A model generated the notes under the pieces. That model worked only from the letters and a program-made list of their open reading frames with translations. It was not told where the DNA came from and searched no databases. A program made the position numbers and the translations under genes. Source: Methanoculleus formosensis (GTDB lineage: Archaea > Halobacteriota > Methanomicrobia > Methanomicrobiales > Methanoculleaceae). From it: a DNA stretch of 64,000 nucleotides. The DNA is taken from assembly GCF_025384765.1 (NCBI RefSeq), contig NZ_VHLL01000005.1, positions 1-64,000 on the forward strand, given 5' to 3'. Below, piece after piece: positions 43,294-51,780 of the stretch (position 1 is the stretch's first letter; the number at the start of each line of letters is the position of its first letter).

Positions 43294-45594
43294 ATGGACT
43301 ACCTGGAGGAGTTTCCCGTTCTCTTCATCGACGATGAACTGCACTCGGATACCGCAGAAGGCCGGGCGTCGCGGGAGATCGTGAAGGAACTCAAAGAAGA
43401 CGATCTTCCCGTCATCGAGGCGCTGACCGCCCGCGACGGGGTTCACGCATTTCTCTCGCACCCCCACGCGAGCTGCATCGTCATCGACTGGGAACTCTCG
43501 GCCGAGACCGCGAACGGCACGCTCACCGCGCGAGACGTCATCACCCTCATCAGGGAGAGGAACCCGAAGATCCCGATATTCCTGAACACCGAGAAACTGG
43601 CGATCTCCGCCATACCCCTCTCCGTCATCTCCCGGATCGACGGTTACATCTGGAAACTCGAGGATACCCCCGGCTTCATCGCCGGCCACATCAAGCGGGC
43701 GGCAACGAACTACCTCGCCGACGTCCTCCCGCCGTTCTTCCGGGGGCTGATGGATTACGTCGACGAACACCGCTACTCCTGGCACACGCCGGGGCACATG
43801 GGCGGTGTTGCGTTCCTCAAAAGCGCCCCGGGCCGGATCTTCTACAACTTCTTCGGGGAGAACGCTCTGCGGGCGGACCTCTCGGCCTCGGTGCAGGAAC
43901 TCGGTTCGCTCCTGGAACACTCCGGCGTCGTCGGGGAGTCGGAGCGGAAGGCCGCGGAGGTCTTCGGGGCCGACCGGACCTACTTCGTCACCGGCGGGAC
44001 GTCGGCCGCGAACAAGATCGTCTGGCTTGGAACCGTCACCAGCGGCGACGTTGTCCTTGTGGACAGGAACTGCCATGCGTCGGTGATGCATGCGATCGTC
44101 ATGACCGGCGCCATCCCCGTCTACCTCATCCCCGCCCGGAACGACTACGGGATCATCGGGCCCGTCCGGAGCAGCGAGTTCCATCCCGAGGTCATCGCAG
44201 AGAAGATCCGGAACTGCCCCCTCATCGACGATCCCACGTCGCAGGCGGTCAGGATGGCCGTGGTCACGAACTCCACCTACGACGGGATCTGCTACAGCGC
44301 GGAGAGGATCGAGGAGCAGCTGCAGGAGACCGTCCCCTACATCCACTTCGACGAGGCATGGTCGGGCTACGCCCGGTTCCACCCCCTCTACGCCGGGCGG
44401 TTCGGGATGCATAAGACGGACGGGGTCGGCCCGACGGTCTTTGCGACCCAGTCGACCCACAAGGTTCTCGCCGCGTTCTCACAGGGCTCGATGCTCCACG
44501 TCAGGCAGGGCCGGGCCCCTGTCGACCACCCGCGGTTCAACGAGGCGTTCATGATGCTCACCTCGACCTCCCCCCAGTACACCATCATTGCGTCGCTCGA
44601 CGTCGCCGCCAGGATGATGGCCGGGCACTCGGGGAGGTTCCTCGTCGAGGAGACCCTCGAGGAGGCGATCGTCTTTAGAAAGAAGATGGTGACGGTGGCC
44701 GAAGAGATCCGGGCTGGCTCCTCCCCCGGGGAGGACTACTGGTGGTTCACCGTCTGGCAGCCCGACTGTATCATGGACGAGGAGACGGAGAGACCGCTTC
44801 CTGAGGCGGATGATATGCTCCTCAGGAACCACGCCGGCTGCTGGCTTTTGAACCCGCACGATGCCTGGCACGGTTTCGACGGCATCGAGGAGGGGTATGC
44901 CATGCTCGATCCCGTCAAGGTGACGATCCTCACTCCCGGAATCGGGCCGGGCGGGAAGATGGAGGAGTGGGGGATACCGGCGGGCATCGTCACGAGATAT
45001 CTCCGGAAGAGCGGGATCGTCGTCGAGAAGACCGGGTACTACTCGTTCCTGGTCCTCTTCACGCTCGGGATCACGAAGGGCAAGTCGGGAACGCTGCTTG
45101 CGGAGCTCTTCCGGTTCAAGGCGCTCTACGACGGGAACAGCCCGCTCGAGGAGGTCTTCCCCGACCTGGTGCGCCGCTACCCTGCCCGGTACGCCGGGCG
45201 GGGCCTCACCGACCTCTGCCGGGAGATGCACGACTACCTCCGGGGCGAGTCGATCGCCGGGACGCTCAGGAACGTCTACGCGACGCTGCCTGAGGCGGCG
45301 ATGACGCCGGCGGAGGCCTACCGCCGCCTGGTGCGGGGCGAGGTGACGCCGGTGCCCGCGAGCGAACTCGAAGGAAGGACGGTCGCAGTGATGGTCGTTC
45401 CCTACCCGCCCGGCATCCCGGTCATCATGCCGGGGGAGCGGTGCACCCCGGCCACGCGGGCGATCGTCGATTACCTCGTCTTCCTGCAGGACTTCGACAC
45501 CCTCTTCCCCGGGTTCGAGAGCGAGGTGCACGGGGTGGACGTCGTGACGGAGGACGGGCAGAGGGTCTACTACGTCTACTGTGTTGCGGAGTGA
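43294..45594 (+). CDS. Orn/Lys/Arg decarboxylase with N-terminal receiver-like domain
   Basis: Residues 1-130 form the flavodoxin/receiver-like wing domain (FPVLFIDDELHSDTAEGRAS, then ASCIVIDWELS). The PLP barrel has YSWHTPGHMGG, YFVTGGTSAANKIVWLG, DEAWSGYARFHP and the Schiff-base lysine in FATQSTHKVLAAFSQGSM; the C-terminal domain follows. At 766 residues it matches bacterial fold-III arginine, lysine or ornithine decarboxylases. Archaea usually use pyruvoyl arginine decarboxylase, so this is probably an acquired gene. Specificity cannot be told from sequence. Confidence 0.92.
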   Translation: MDYLEEFPVLFIDDELHSDTAEGRASREIVKELKEDDLPVIEALTARDGVHAFLSHPHASCIVIDWELSAETANGTLTARDVITLIRERNPKIPIFLNTEKLAISAIPLSVISRIDGYIWKLEDTPGFIAGHIKRAATNYLADVLPPFFRGLMDYVDEHRYSWHTPGHMGGVAFLKSAPGRIFYNFFGENALRADLSASVQELGSLLEHSGVVGESERKAAEVFGADRTYFVTGGTSAANKIVWLGTVTSGDVVLVDRNCHASVMHAIVMTGAIPVYLIPARNDYGIIGPVRSSEFHPEVIAEKIRNCPLIDDPTSQAVRMAVVTNSTYDGICYSAERIEEQLQETVPYIHFDEAWSGYARFHPLYAGRFGMHKTDGVGPTVFATQSTHKVLAAFSQGSMLHVRQGRAPVDHPRFNEAFMMLTSTSPQYTIIASLDVAARMMAGHSGRFLVEETLEEAIVFRKKMVTVAEEIRAGSSPGEDYWWFTVWQPDCIMDEETERPLPEADDMLLRNHAGCWLLNPHDAWHGFDGIEEGYAMLDPVKVTILTPGIGPGGKMEEWGIPAGIVTRYLRKSGIVVEKTGYYSFLVLFTLGITKGKSGTLLAELFRFKALYDGNSPLEEVFPDLVRRYPARYAGRGLTDLCREMHDYLRGESIAGTLRNVYATLPEAAMTPAEAYRRLVRGEVTPVPASELEGRTVAVMVVPYPPGIPVIMPGERCTPATRAIVDYLVFLQDFDTLFPGFESEVHGVDVVTEDGQRVYYVYCVAE

Positions 45595-45600
45595 CGCCGG

Positions 45601-45847
45601 TCAATCCCGCACGCTGCCCCGGGCGAGCGAGGCGAAAGTGCTCCTGGCACAGAGGGCGGGGTTGGAGAAGGCGAACGCCCCGTTCGACGCGAAGAGTCGG
45701 ACGTTCAGGGCCGCAAGGAGCGTCACGCCGTAGAAGACCGAATCGACGAGATCGAACCATTCTTCGCATGCGTCGGCCCACTTCCCGGCAAGTTGGCGGC
45801 GGATCAGATAGACGATATAGATGCCGAGCGGGATGCTACCATAAGCA
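45601..45847 (-). pseudogene. 3' fragment of a membrane-protein gene
   Basis: With no start codon, the minus strand reads about 80 sensible residues: YGSIPLGIYIVYLIRRQ, LVDSVFYGVTLLAALNVRLF and a terminal ARSTFASLARGSVRD before TGA. It has two hydrophobic segments and normal GC-rich codon use. The frame is cut off upstream by TGA, at the point where the AT-richer island begins. I do not recognise the family. Confidence 0.55.
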
Positions 45848-45914
45848 AATCAGTTACACGTCCGGATTTTGTTGGAAAAAGAGCCTCAGTTCCGTTGTGA
45901 GTACTCCCTTGCTT

Positions 45915-46141
45915 CAGTACTTCGCTAATTTCAGCGTCTGCAATCGACCCCTGCAACCTCGCATAACGACCTACAACGGGTTCGGCAGCACCCAGGCACC
46001 GGACTTCGCGGCTTCGCGCTCAACGCGAGAGAGCATCTTGCTATCTTCGCCTATTAACTCACGCGAAGTCGCGAAGAACGCGAAGAGAGATCGATGGGTT
46101 GACCTCTTGAAGATTACCTCAACCGTTTTAGCGAAGTACTG
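45915..46141. repeat. CAGTACTTCGCTAA repeats 3 and 4 in inverted orientation
   Basis: Copy 3 is CAGTACTTCGCTAA at 45915-45928; copy 4 is its reverse complement at 46127-46141. They bound about 200 bp containing several CGCGAAG-type short repeats (CGAAGTCGCGAAGAACGCG) and no credible gene. The pair could be the ends of a small non-autonomous element or just two copies inserted oppositely. Confidence 0.5.
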
Positions 46142-46344
46142 GGCTTCAACGGTTATTTTTCGGAAAAACCTCTTGAGGTGGGGTTTAATATTCCGTGCAA
46201 TACCTTTCCCGTACTGCACTTGTCCTTCAGAAAGGTGTGGTGTGGACGATTCCCGGCGAAATGCTCTTGATCCTGCGTGTTATTCCAGAGACACTCGGGT
46301 GTTCTCTCACGCGCCGAGATCGACGTACTGCTTGCGTATATAAA

Positions 46345-46375
46345 ACGTGTAAAGAAATTGGACAGAATTTTTATA
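46345..46375 (+). promoter_or_regulatory. Shared promoter box of the secreted PPC-like protein gene
   Basis: ACGTGTAAAGAAATT is followed by GGACAGAA and the TATA box TTTTTATA. The same arrangement occurs at 12805 (minus), 48774, 51728 and 54084. The distance from TATA to ATG (about 39 bp) leaves a leader of only about 13 bases. Confidence 0.7.
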
Positions 46376-46379
46376 CGGA

Positions 46380-46406
46380 AATCTACCGATGTCTCATCGG
46401 TAGATT
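46380..46406. promoter_or_regulatory. 12-bp perfect inverted repeat over the transcription start
   Basis: AATCTACCGATG and CATCGGTAGATT face each other across TCT, between the TATA box and the ATG at 46410. At the usual TATA spacing the transcript would start inside the repeat, so a DNA operator is more likely than an RNA hairpin. No ribosome site precedes the ATG. Confidence 0.6.
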
Positions 46407-46409
46407 CTG

Positions 46410-46844
46410 ATGAAGATCAGCCGCATTATAGGACTTCTGGCCGTCGTCGCCTTCATCGTGCCGATGGTTTCAGCTGCAGGTATCGGAAACGAAAATGACG
46501 GAGTCGCAGGACTTCTCTCGCAGCCGGACGAGTATGGAACCCGTGAGTATTTTACGATCACGCAGGGAGAGACTGATATTCATCTGCAAGCCGTACCGGC
46601 TGGTATACTCTTACTGAATGTCTACTTAAACTGGTTTACCCCGGACCACTCCCTGAGATTGGAGATCTACAGACCGGATGGAAGCCTGTATGGTTCGTAC
46701 CATGACGATTATGGCGGACGTCCGGAGGGGCAGATCCGCGTAGATATAAGCAGCCCTGCATCAGGTACCTGGAGACTTGACGTGTATGGCGAGAGTGTGA
46801 CAGAAACCATTCCGTATGTTCTGAATTGCAATGCTTATGCTTAA
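46410..46844 (+). CDS. Small secreted protein with PPC-like beta domain
   Basis: A signal peptide (residues 1 to about 22, MKISRIIGLLAVVAFIVPMV, cleavage after VSA) precedes a 120-residue beta-rich domain. YFTITQGETDIHLQAVPA, HSLRLEIYRPDGSLYGSY and SSPASGTWRLDVYGES follow the pattern of bacterial pre-peptidase C-terminal (PPC) domains. It would lie outside the cell, free or bound to the S-layer. It may form a unit with the membrane winged-helix regulator encoded downstream. Confidence 0.75.
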   Translation: MKISRIIGLLAVVAFIVPMVSAAGIGNENDGVAGLLSQPDEYGTREYFTITQGETDIHLQAVPAGILLLNVYLNWFTPDHSLRLEIYRPDGSLYGSYHDDYGGRPEGQIRVDISSPASGTWRLDVYGESVTETIPYVLNCNAYA

Positions 46845-46927
46845 ATGATTACCGCTCACATACCTTTAACAAAGCCGAACTCCTACCAAACCAAATCATT
46901 TTATTGATACCGGTTTCATGTAAAGCC

Positions 46928-47704
46928 ATGGTCGCGGGGATGCGGATTACCGGAATCGCTCTGGTCATCTTCTGCCTCGCACTGCTGCCATCTGCCGCAT
47001 GTGCTACTGCCGTTCAGGACGCATATCCGGAGAAGGTGCCGTTAGACGATCTGATGCCGGTGTACGTCTGGAATATCCCCCTGGATATTGTTGTTCTCGG
47101 GCTCGTATCCATATTCGTTCCGGTGCTCTTTGTCCCGATGCAACTTGTATTCTCGCTGTTCGCATGGCTGCATTTCGGCCATAAGAGAGTCCTGCGCAAT
47201 AACGTCCTTGAGAACGAAACCCGGAATGCAGTGTACCTATGCATACGCGATAATCCGGGAATCAATACAAACTCTCTCTCCCGGTTGCTCGGGATGAATA
47301 TCGGAACCCTCCGCTACCACGTAGGGATCTTATGCAGGATGGGAATGGTCGTCCCCGAGCCGAACTGCAGAGGCATGAGATATTACGCCGACACGGGCGC
47401 CTGTCCCGGTCTGGAACGAAAGGTGGCGGGATATCTCAACGAGCAGTCGAAGAGTCGGATACTCAATATCGTTTTGCAACACCCGGGATGCACGAGAAAA
47501 GAGATCGCGTCCCGGCTCATAATGTCGGGCGCGAACGTTACCTGGCACATGAAACCGCTGCTTCGGGACGGTATTGTCAGAGACGAGAAGAAAGAACGGT
47601 TCGTACACTACTACATCTGCGCCGATGCGAAAGAGTGTGTACAAGCCCACGGATCGGGGAAGCCGGCGATCGCCGGGGGGCGTGTGTCCGGTACCGGTAT
47701 CTGA
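46928..47704 (+). CDS. Membrane-anchored protein with two winged-helix domains
   Basis: I start at MVAGMRITG; a start four codons later is equally possible. Residues 5-30 are a signal-like or membrane segment, residues 50-85 a second transmembrane region, and then two tandem winged helices in the cytoplasm: ETRNAVYLCIRDNPGINTNS with GTLRYHVGILCRMGMV, and SRILNIVLQHPGCTRKEIAS with NVTWHMKPLLRDGIV. This architecture, a membrane sensor joined to DNA-binding domains, is common in methanogens. A target in this island is an inference. Confidence 0.85.
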   Translation: MVAGMRITGIALVIFCLALLPSAACATAVQDAYPEKVPLDDLMPVYVWNIPLDIVVLGLVSIFVPVLFVPMQLVFSLFAWLHFGHKRVLRNNVLENETRNAVYLCIRDNPGINTNSLSRLLGMNIGTLRYHVGILCRMGMVVPEPNCRGMRYYADTGACPGLERKVAGYLNEQSKSRILNIVLQHPGCTRKEIASRLIMSGANVTWHMKPLLRDGIVRDEKKERFVHYYICADAKECVQAHGSGKPAIAGGRVSGTGI

Positions 47705-47808
47705 TTGTCGTTCGACAGCTCCCCATAACTACACCGTTTGCCCTTTTTCCCGGATCATCCCGTGGTTTATCGAGGATGCGTTCAGAGTCTCCGGGTACCG
47801 CCTGCACG

Positions 47809-48501
47809 TCATGCATGGACAACGGAGTCGGCCCGGGCGATCTCCTGCTCGGGGAAGAGGATGATGTGATCCGATATGCTCTCTGCGGTCGTAATCCCGC
47901 CCGACTGCTCGATCTCCGGGAAGATCTCGATTATATACCAGGAGGTTTCGGAAGAGAACATGGCCTCCTTCAGGGGACGGAGTGATCCGTCCTCGAGGGC
48001 GTACAGGTCGCCGTTGGTTCTGTTGTAGGTCATTGGACCGTCGCGTTTGAACGTCGTGAGCGTTATATTGTATTCTCCGTGAGTGAGATCGTCAAACTCG
48101 ATCCTGTCGACCTCGCGTAATATGGCGAGGGGATGTACCCCCTGCATGGGGAAGTCAAATATCTGGTCGTTATAATATACGTTGCCGCTCTGGTGGACAT
48201 ATATCTCGTACGCGTGCTCCTCCCCGTCTACGTAGCCGATCCAGTGGAGTTCGGTGTACTGCACTGTTCCGCCTTTGTCGATATACTGGTTCAGCTGGAT
48301 GAGCACGGCCGACTCGTTCGAAAACGCCTGCCCCTGTACAAGCGTATTCCAGAGGTCAACCAGGTCGGGTCGACACTCCCGGGAGTCGAAAGAGATATCC
48401 ATCTCTCCCCTGGTGACCTCGGGCTGCTCGGGCATGTAGAAATAGTGCACGAAGACGAGAGCGATGAGAATGCTCCAGATGACAATCTGGCTCTTTTTCA
48501 T
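47809..48501 (-). CDS. N-terminally anchored extracellular protein, unknown family
   Basis: One hydrophobic segment, KSQIVIWSILIALVFVHYFY, near the start anchors the protein; the remaining 205 residues appear to be outside. They are rich in acidic and aromatic residues and have no cysteines near the anchor, so it is not a lipoprotein. Segments such as VYYNDQIFDFPMQGVHPLAI are beta-like. I recognise no family. It is convergent with the regulator gene at 46928. Confidence 0.7.
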   Translation of the reverse strand: MKKSQIVIWSILIALVFVHYFYMPEQPEVTRGEMDISFDSRECRPDLVDLWNTLVQGQAFSNESAVLIQLNQYIDKGGTVQYTELHWIGYVDGEEHAYEIYVHQSGNVYYNDQIFDFPMQGVHPLAILREVDRIEFDDLTHGEYNITLTTFKRDGPMTYNRTNGDLYALEDGSLRPLKEAMFSSETSWYIIEIFPEIEQSGGITTAESISDHIILFPEQEIARADSVVHA

Positions 48502-48690
48502 GGGATCTCCGGATAGGAGCGTTCTGGTTTCGACGGGTTTTTGTACGGGTTGAAAGTACTATCGCTCATGGCTGATATGGTTTGTGCAATCGGACGGCAG
48601 GCCTGCCTGTCCATCGACAGAACCCGGTACTTCGGGTGCAGGGCGCGCGCAAGTGCGGCGGTCAGAGGCTGCTGCGTCCTGTACGGCATA

Positions 48691-48807
48691 TACCGCCGTG
48701 AGAATGGGTTCTCTCCTGTGCCCTCGTCTTCCGGGGAGGATTCTCTCCGTTCACTTTCGGCAAATATCTGCGAACGTGTAAATGAATCTGACAGAATTTC
48801 TAAATAG
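48691..48807 (+). promoter_or_regulatory. Shared upstream element and promoter before the 298-aa secreted protein
   Basis: CCGCCGTGAGAATGG, GTTCACTTTCGGCAAATATC, ACGTGTAAATGAAT, TGACAGAA and TATA box CTAAATA occur in the same order and spacing as at 12805-12914 (minus), 51645-51760 and 53995-54115. Upstream, 48502-48690 has no credible gene. Confidence 0.7.
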
Positions 48808-48822
48808 ATCGACGCCCATGTC

Positions 48823-48993
48823 CTTGTGTGGATGCTTCCGAGCGGCGTCCGCAAAAGGTGTGGGGCTGCCCATCCCTGGTTGACGACCGGATGACGCGCC
48901 CCGCATGCCCGGAGGCAAAGGGAACGTACGCGTTCTGCGTACTTAAATGTGTGCCTCTTTTGCCTCCGGTGAACGAAAGAGGAGCTGAAACAC
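48823..48993 (+). promoter_or_regulatory. Structured leader RNA, copy 1
   Basis: Starts at about the predicted transcription start. A 5' hairpin TGTGGA/TCCGCA is followed by a long-range stem CCGGAGGCAAAG (48909) with TTTTGCCTCCGG (48958). Compared with copies 2 and 3 the stem differs at two positions, both of which keep or improve pairing. A ribosome site AGAGGAG follows the stem. Confidence 0.6.
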
Positions 48994-49890
48994 ATGAAAA
49001 AAAGAACTGGAATGCGGGCACTCTCCGCGCTCTTCGCCATACTGCTGGTGAGTATGGGCGTTGTTCCGGCAATGGCTGCACAGAGTGATGATGAAACACT
49101 TGCTAATCGGTTAAATATACAAAGTCCGTATTTTAAATCCACAGATAAAGTCACCGATTCAAAGGTGATCCCGATCGATGCCGAAAAGTATAATAAACCC
49201 ATGTCAAAAGAGGAATTCTATCGGGCAAACGAGGAATACATCAAATTTTTGACGAAGCAATTCGGGGAAGAGATCGCCACAAAAATGGTTGAAGATGCGT
49301 ATATCAAGGCAACAGTGCATCCTTCAGAAGTAGGCATTAAGTCACTGGGGGATATTCGACAGATCCTTGGCGAAGACGTGTACATATGGCCATATGTAAG
49401 TAGAGATACCGTAATGGATGACAGTGATGGCCCAGCAAATTTGATCTTTTTCAATCGAAATCGCCATCAGGCTGCAATGGATTTCATTAACACTGGTCAA
49501 TGGAACACAGCACTTGGATATGCGGAGTACAGTATGCGCGGTGATTCACCCAGCAGTCTAGCGTGGGTTGGATCCAGTGGCACAGGCGGTTCCACAAACC
49601 AAATTGAAAACGGTGCATACTTAACTACTCGATACCACATGGTTCTATTTGATGGGCTTTATGATCCTGATATTGGCTACTGGTGTTATGGAAACTGTCA
49701 CTACGAGACATTTCAACTCCCCATAGGCCATGTCTTAAGCGACAACTGCTGCATTTACGGGAGAAATTTTGCCTTTGGTTTTGCTGATGATTATCTCAAC
49801 CTTGATGATTGGACGTGGGTAAATCTCTTCAACAGCGATGGTTGGGAATGGGCTCATGACGGTTGGGGCATAGTGCTCCACATGGGCTAA
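48994..49890 (+). CDS. Secreted protein, Cys/Trp-rich C-terminus, unknown family
   Basis: A signal peptide of about 28 residues contains MRALSALFAILLVSMGVV, nearly the same as in the gene at 51943. The mature chain is acidic and of mixed composition up to about residue 200. The last 80 residues have four cysteines (WCYGNCHYE and NCCIYG) and many tryptophans (DDWTWVNLFNSDGWEWAHDG). Two membrane-protein genes follow with 18- and 15-bp gaps, as if in one operon. I know no homologous family. Confidence 0.72.
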   Translation: MKKRTGMRALSALFAILLVSMGVVPAMAAQSDDETLANRLNIQSPYFKSTDKVTDSKVIPIDAEKYNKPMSKEEFYRANEEYIKFLTKQFGEEIATKMVEDAYIKATVHPSEVGIKSLGDIRQILGEDVYIWPYVSRDTVMDDSDGPANLIFFNRNRHQAAMDFINTGQWNTALGYAEYSMRGDSPSSLAWVGSSGTGGSTNQIENGAYLTTRYHMVLFDGLYDPDIGYWCYGNCHYETFQLPIGHVLSDNCCIYGRNFAFGFADDYLNLDDWTWVNLFNSDGWEWAHDGWGIVLHMG

Positions 49891-49908
49891 TTTTTTAGGG
49901 GAAATTGT

Positions 49909-50442
49909 ATGTACGCTGAAGTAAAGTGCCTCAACAGTGTCGGGTTATTGCAACGGCAAATGCCGTTCGTTATACTGGGTTGTCTGATCCTGATCTCGTT
50001 ACTCGCACCAAGGATCTTCATCGAGTTATTTCCGCTTGAGAATGATATCGCCGCGCTTCGAATCGTCTATGCACTTTTCATTGCATGTGATTTTATTATT
50101 CCGGTTCTTTTAACCGCCGTTTTCTTCCGGAGGGCGGAACACATTATTAGTTTTGTCATTCCTTTTTTAGTTTACGGGGTGCTCTGTCCCGTCATCGATG
50201 CATTGTGGCTGTCTTCTCAGGGGCACTTAATCGTCAACCCGATTCCCATTGCTGCAGTTTTCGGGGGCATCGGGTTAGGTATTATCGGGTTTGGTTCAAG
50301 TCAACTGACCAAAGAAAAGACGATTGCGACTGCTGCCATGTTCTTAGGATTGATCGTATTAATAGCGTCAATACCGAACTTTTTCGCCATCGTACACTGG
50401 CTGGCGACCGGAGACCCCGATTCGCTACTCGCTTTGCTTTGA
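49909..50442 (+). CDS. Multi-pass membrane protein, unknown family
   Basis: Five hydrophobic helices are predicted by eye: about residues 19-35, 48-70, 78-98, 108-128 and 138-165. There is no ATP-binding or catalytic motif. It starts 18 bp after the secreted-protein gene, with GGGGAA upstream. A role in export of, sensing of, or immunity to that product is conceivable but unsupported. Confidence 0.7.
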   Translation: MYAEVKCLNSVGLLQRQMPFVILGCLILISLLAPRIFIELFPLENDIAALRIVYALFIACDFIIPVLLTAVFFRRAEHIISFVIPFLVYGVLCPVIDALWLSSQGHLIVNPIPIAAVFGGIGLGIIGFGSSQLTKEKTIATAAMFLGLIVLIASIPNFFAIVHWLATGDPDSLLALL

Positions 50443-50457
50443 TCGGAGTGGATTAAC

Positions 50458-51075
50458 ATGGCAAAATACAGAACCTCGCTCTTGCTTGCTCTCATCGCAG
50501 CGTACTTCATCGCCCTGCCTGTGATCAGCGAGTACGTCAGGCTTGCCCATGTAGGCCAGTTTGCGTACAGAATCACCGACTATTCCCCGGTGTTACTTCT
50601 CTTTTGCATTATCTCCCTTACAGGAGCGGTGCTGTTTGCCGGAGCCGTGGGGCAGGACGGCGGCAGATGGTGGGCGGCAGTTCCCCTCACAGTTCTCCTG
50701 CTGCTGCTCGCCATCTTTGGGCCGTTATACCAGTTATCCGCCATCAGCCTGCTGGCAACAATCTTTCTCGCTCCAGCCGTTCTCCTCCTGCTCCTGGCAT
50801 TCCCGCTCCGGCAGGGGTCACTGGCATGGTTCGGAGGCATCGAGGCAGGGCTCATCAGCCTAATTGGTCTCCTCTGGGCTTACGGCCTCTTCCTCGCCCC
50901 ACCCCTCCCAGAGAACGTCATAATAGACTCTCCATCGCTTTACGACATCGCCGGCATAGCCTACGTCTACGCTGGGCTCCCCCTGCTCGGCATCCTGCTT
51001 TGCGTACTTGCCCTCTGGTGCCGACGCGGTTGGTTAGCTATCGTTCGGATATCTAATGAGGCAGATTCTGTGTAA
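50458..51075 (+). CDS. Multi-pass membrane protein, unknown family
   Basis: Hydrophobic segments at about residues 6-25, 43-62, 72-90, 95-117, 125-147 and 163-188 suggest six helices in 205 residues. The leucine-rich stretch WWAAVPLTVLLLLLAIFGPL is typical. The gene is GC-richer than its two upstream neighbours. AUG follows a CGGAGTG ribosome site 15 bp after the previous stop. No family recognised. Confidence 0.7.
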   Translation: MAKYRTSLLLALIAAYFIALPVISEYVRLAHVGQFAYRITDYSPVLLLFCIISLTGAVLFAGAVGQDGGRWWAAVPLTVLLLLLAIFGPLYQLSAISLLATIFLAPAVLLLLLAFPLRQGSLAWFGGIEAGLISLIGLLWAYGLFLAPPLPENVIIDSPSLYDIAGIAYVYAGLPLLGILLCVLALWCRRGWLAIVRISNEADSV

Positions 51076-51333
51076 CGAATGGAGATAAAGGGGTGATATC
51101 AACGCCTTCCCACGAGGCCATTCCGATACGGGTGATCGGTACCCGAGGATGTGAGTGTCTCTCTGCTCCTTCTGGCTCAAGAGTGAGCAGCCCGCTCGAA
51201 GACCTGTGATATTCTCGAACTCCGCTTCTACGAAGTGTTGCCCCTCTGTGTTCATGCCCCGGACGACACTTCCAAAGAATCTGTTCAACCGATTTTACTC
51301 CGGCAGAAATCCTCGTCCGATCCGAAAAAGTAG

Positions 51334-51490
51334 TTATTCTTCTCGGAGCATCGCGTCGATCGCCGCCGCTGCCTTCTTCGCCGCGCCCATCGCCTCGATC
51401 ACCGTCGCCGCGCCGGTGGCGATATCCCCGCCGGCGTAGACGTGGGGGATAGACGTCCGGCCGTTCTCGCCGACGACGATGTCCCGGGCG
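51334..51490 (-). pseudogene. 3' fragment of a gltA-like gene
   Basis: The minus strand encodes ENGRTSIPHVYAGGDIATGA, AATVIEAMGAAKKAAAAIDA and MLREE before TAA, matching the last 50 or so residues of the gltA product at 56522 with few differences. No upstream part is present, so it is a broken copy. The DNA between 51076 and 51333 holds no gene I recognise. Confidence 0.8.
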
Positions 51491-51644
51491 TTTCGTCTGT
51501 CGCACTCACGAATCGTCGCAAGTCACCCTTTCGATGTTTCGACTCCTTTCCCTGCGGGGAAGCCGCACAGCAGGGCCCGGCGGCTGTTTGAACTCTTTTT
51601 TCTGATCCATTGCGTAGCCTCCGCGGCGCAGACCGCATAATTTT

Positions 51645-51760
51645 CCTCGCCGCGAGAACAGCCTTCCTCCTGCGTCCGTGCTCCCCGTCGCAGGATCGAT
51701 CGTCTCACTTTCACAAACAGCCAACGGACATGTAGAGGAATGTGAGAGAAATGCTATATA
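51645..51760 (+). promoter_or_regulatory. Shared upstream element and promoter before the 427-aa secreted protein
   Basis: CCTCGCCGCGAGAACAGCC, CTCACTTTCACAAACAGCC, ACATGTAGAGGAAT, GAGAGAA and TATA box GCTATATA match the elements at 12805 (minus), 48691 and 53995 in order and spacing. Confidence 0.7.
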
Positions 51761-51780
51761 GGCCCGGGTCTATCCCCTTA

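Noticed and set aside
48541-48690. Minus-strand peptide LTAALARALHPKYRVLSMDR, possibly a further captured gene fragment
   Set aside because: The composition looks protein-like, but I could not match it to any gene in the window or to a family, so it is not listed as a feature.
48818-48883. Short upstream frame MSLCGC... in the leader, also at 54128
   Set aside because: The ATG lies at or before the predicted transcription start, and the frame is not kept in the 51781 copy; conserved RNA pairing explains the sequence better.
51520-51560. CRISPR-like unit GTTTCGACTCCTTTCCCTGC
   Set aside because: Only one copy is present, with no second repeat at spacer distance and no cas genes in the window.
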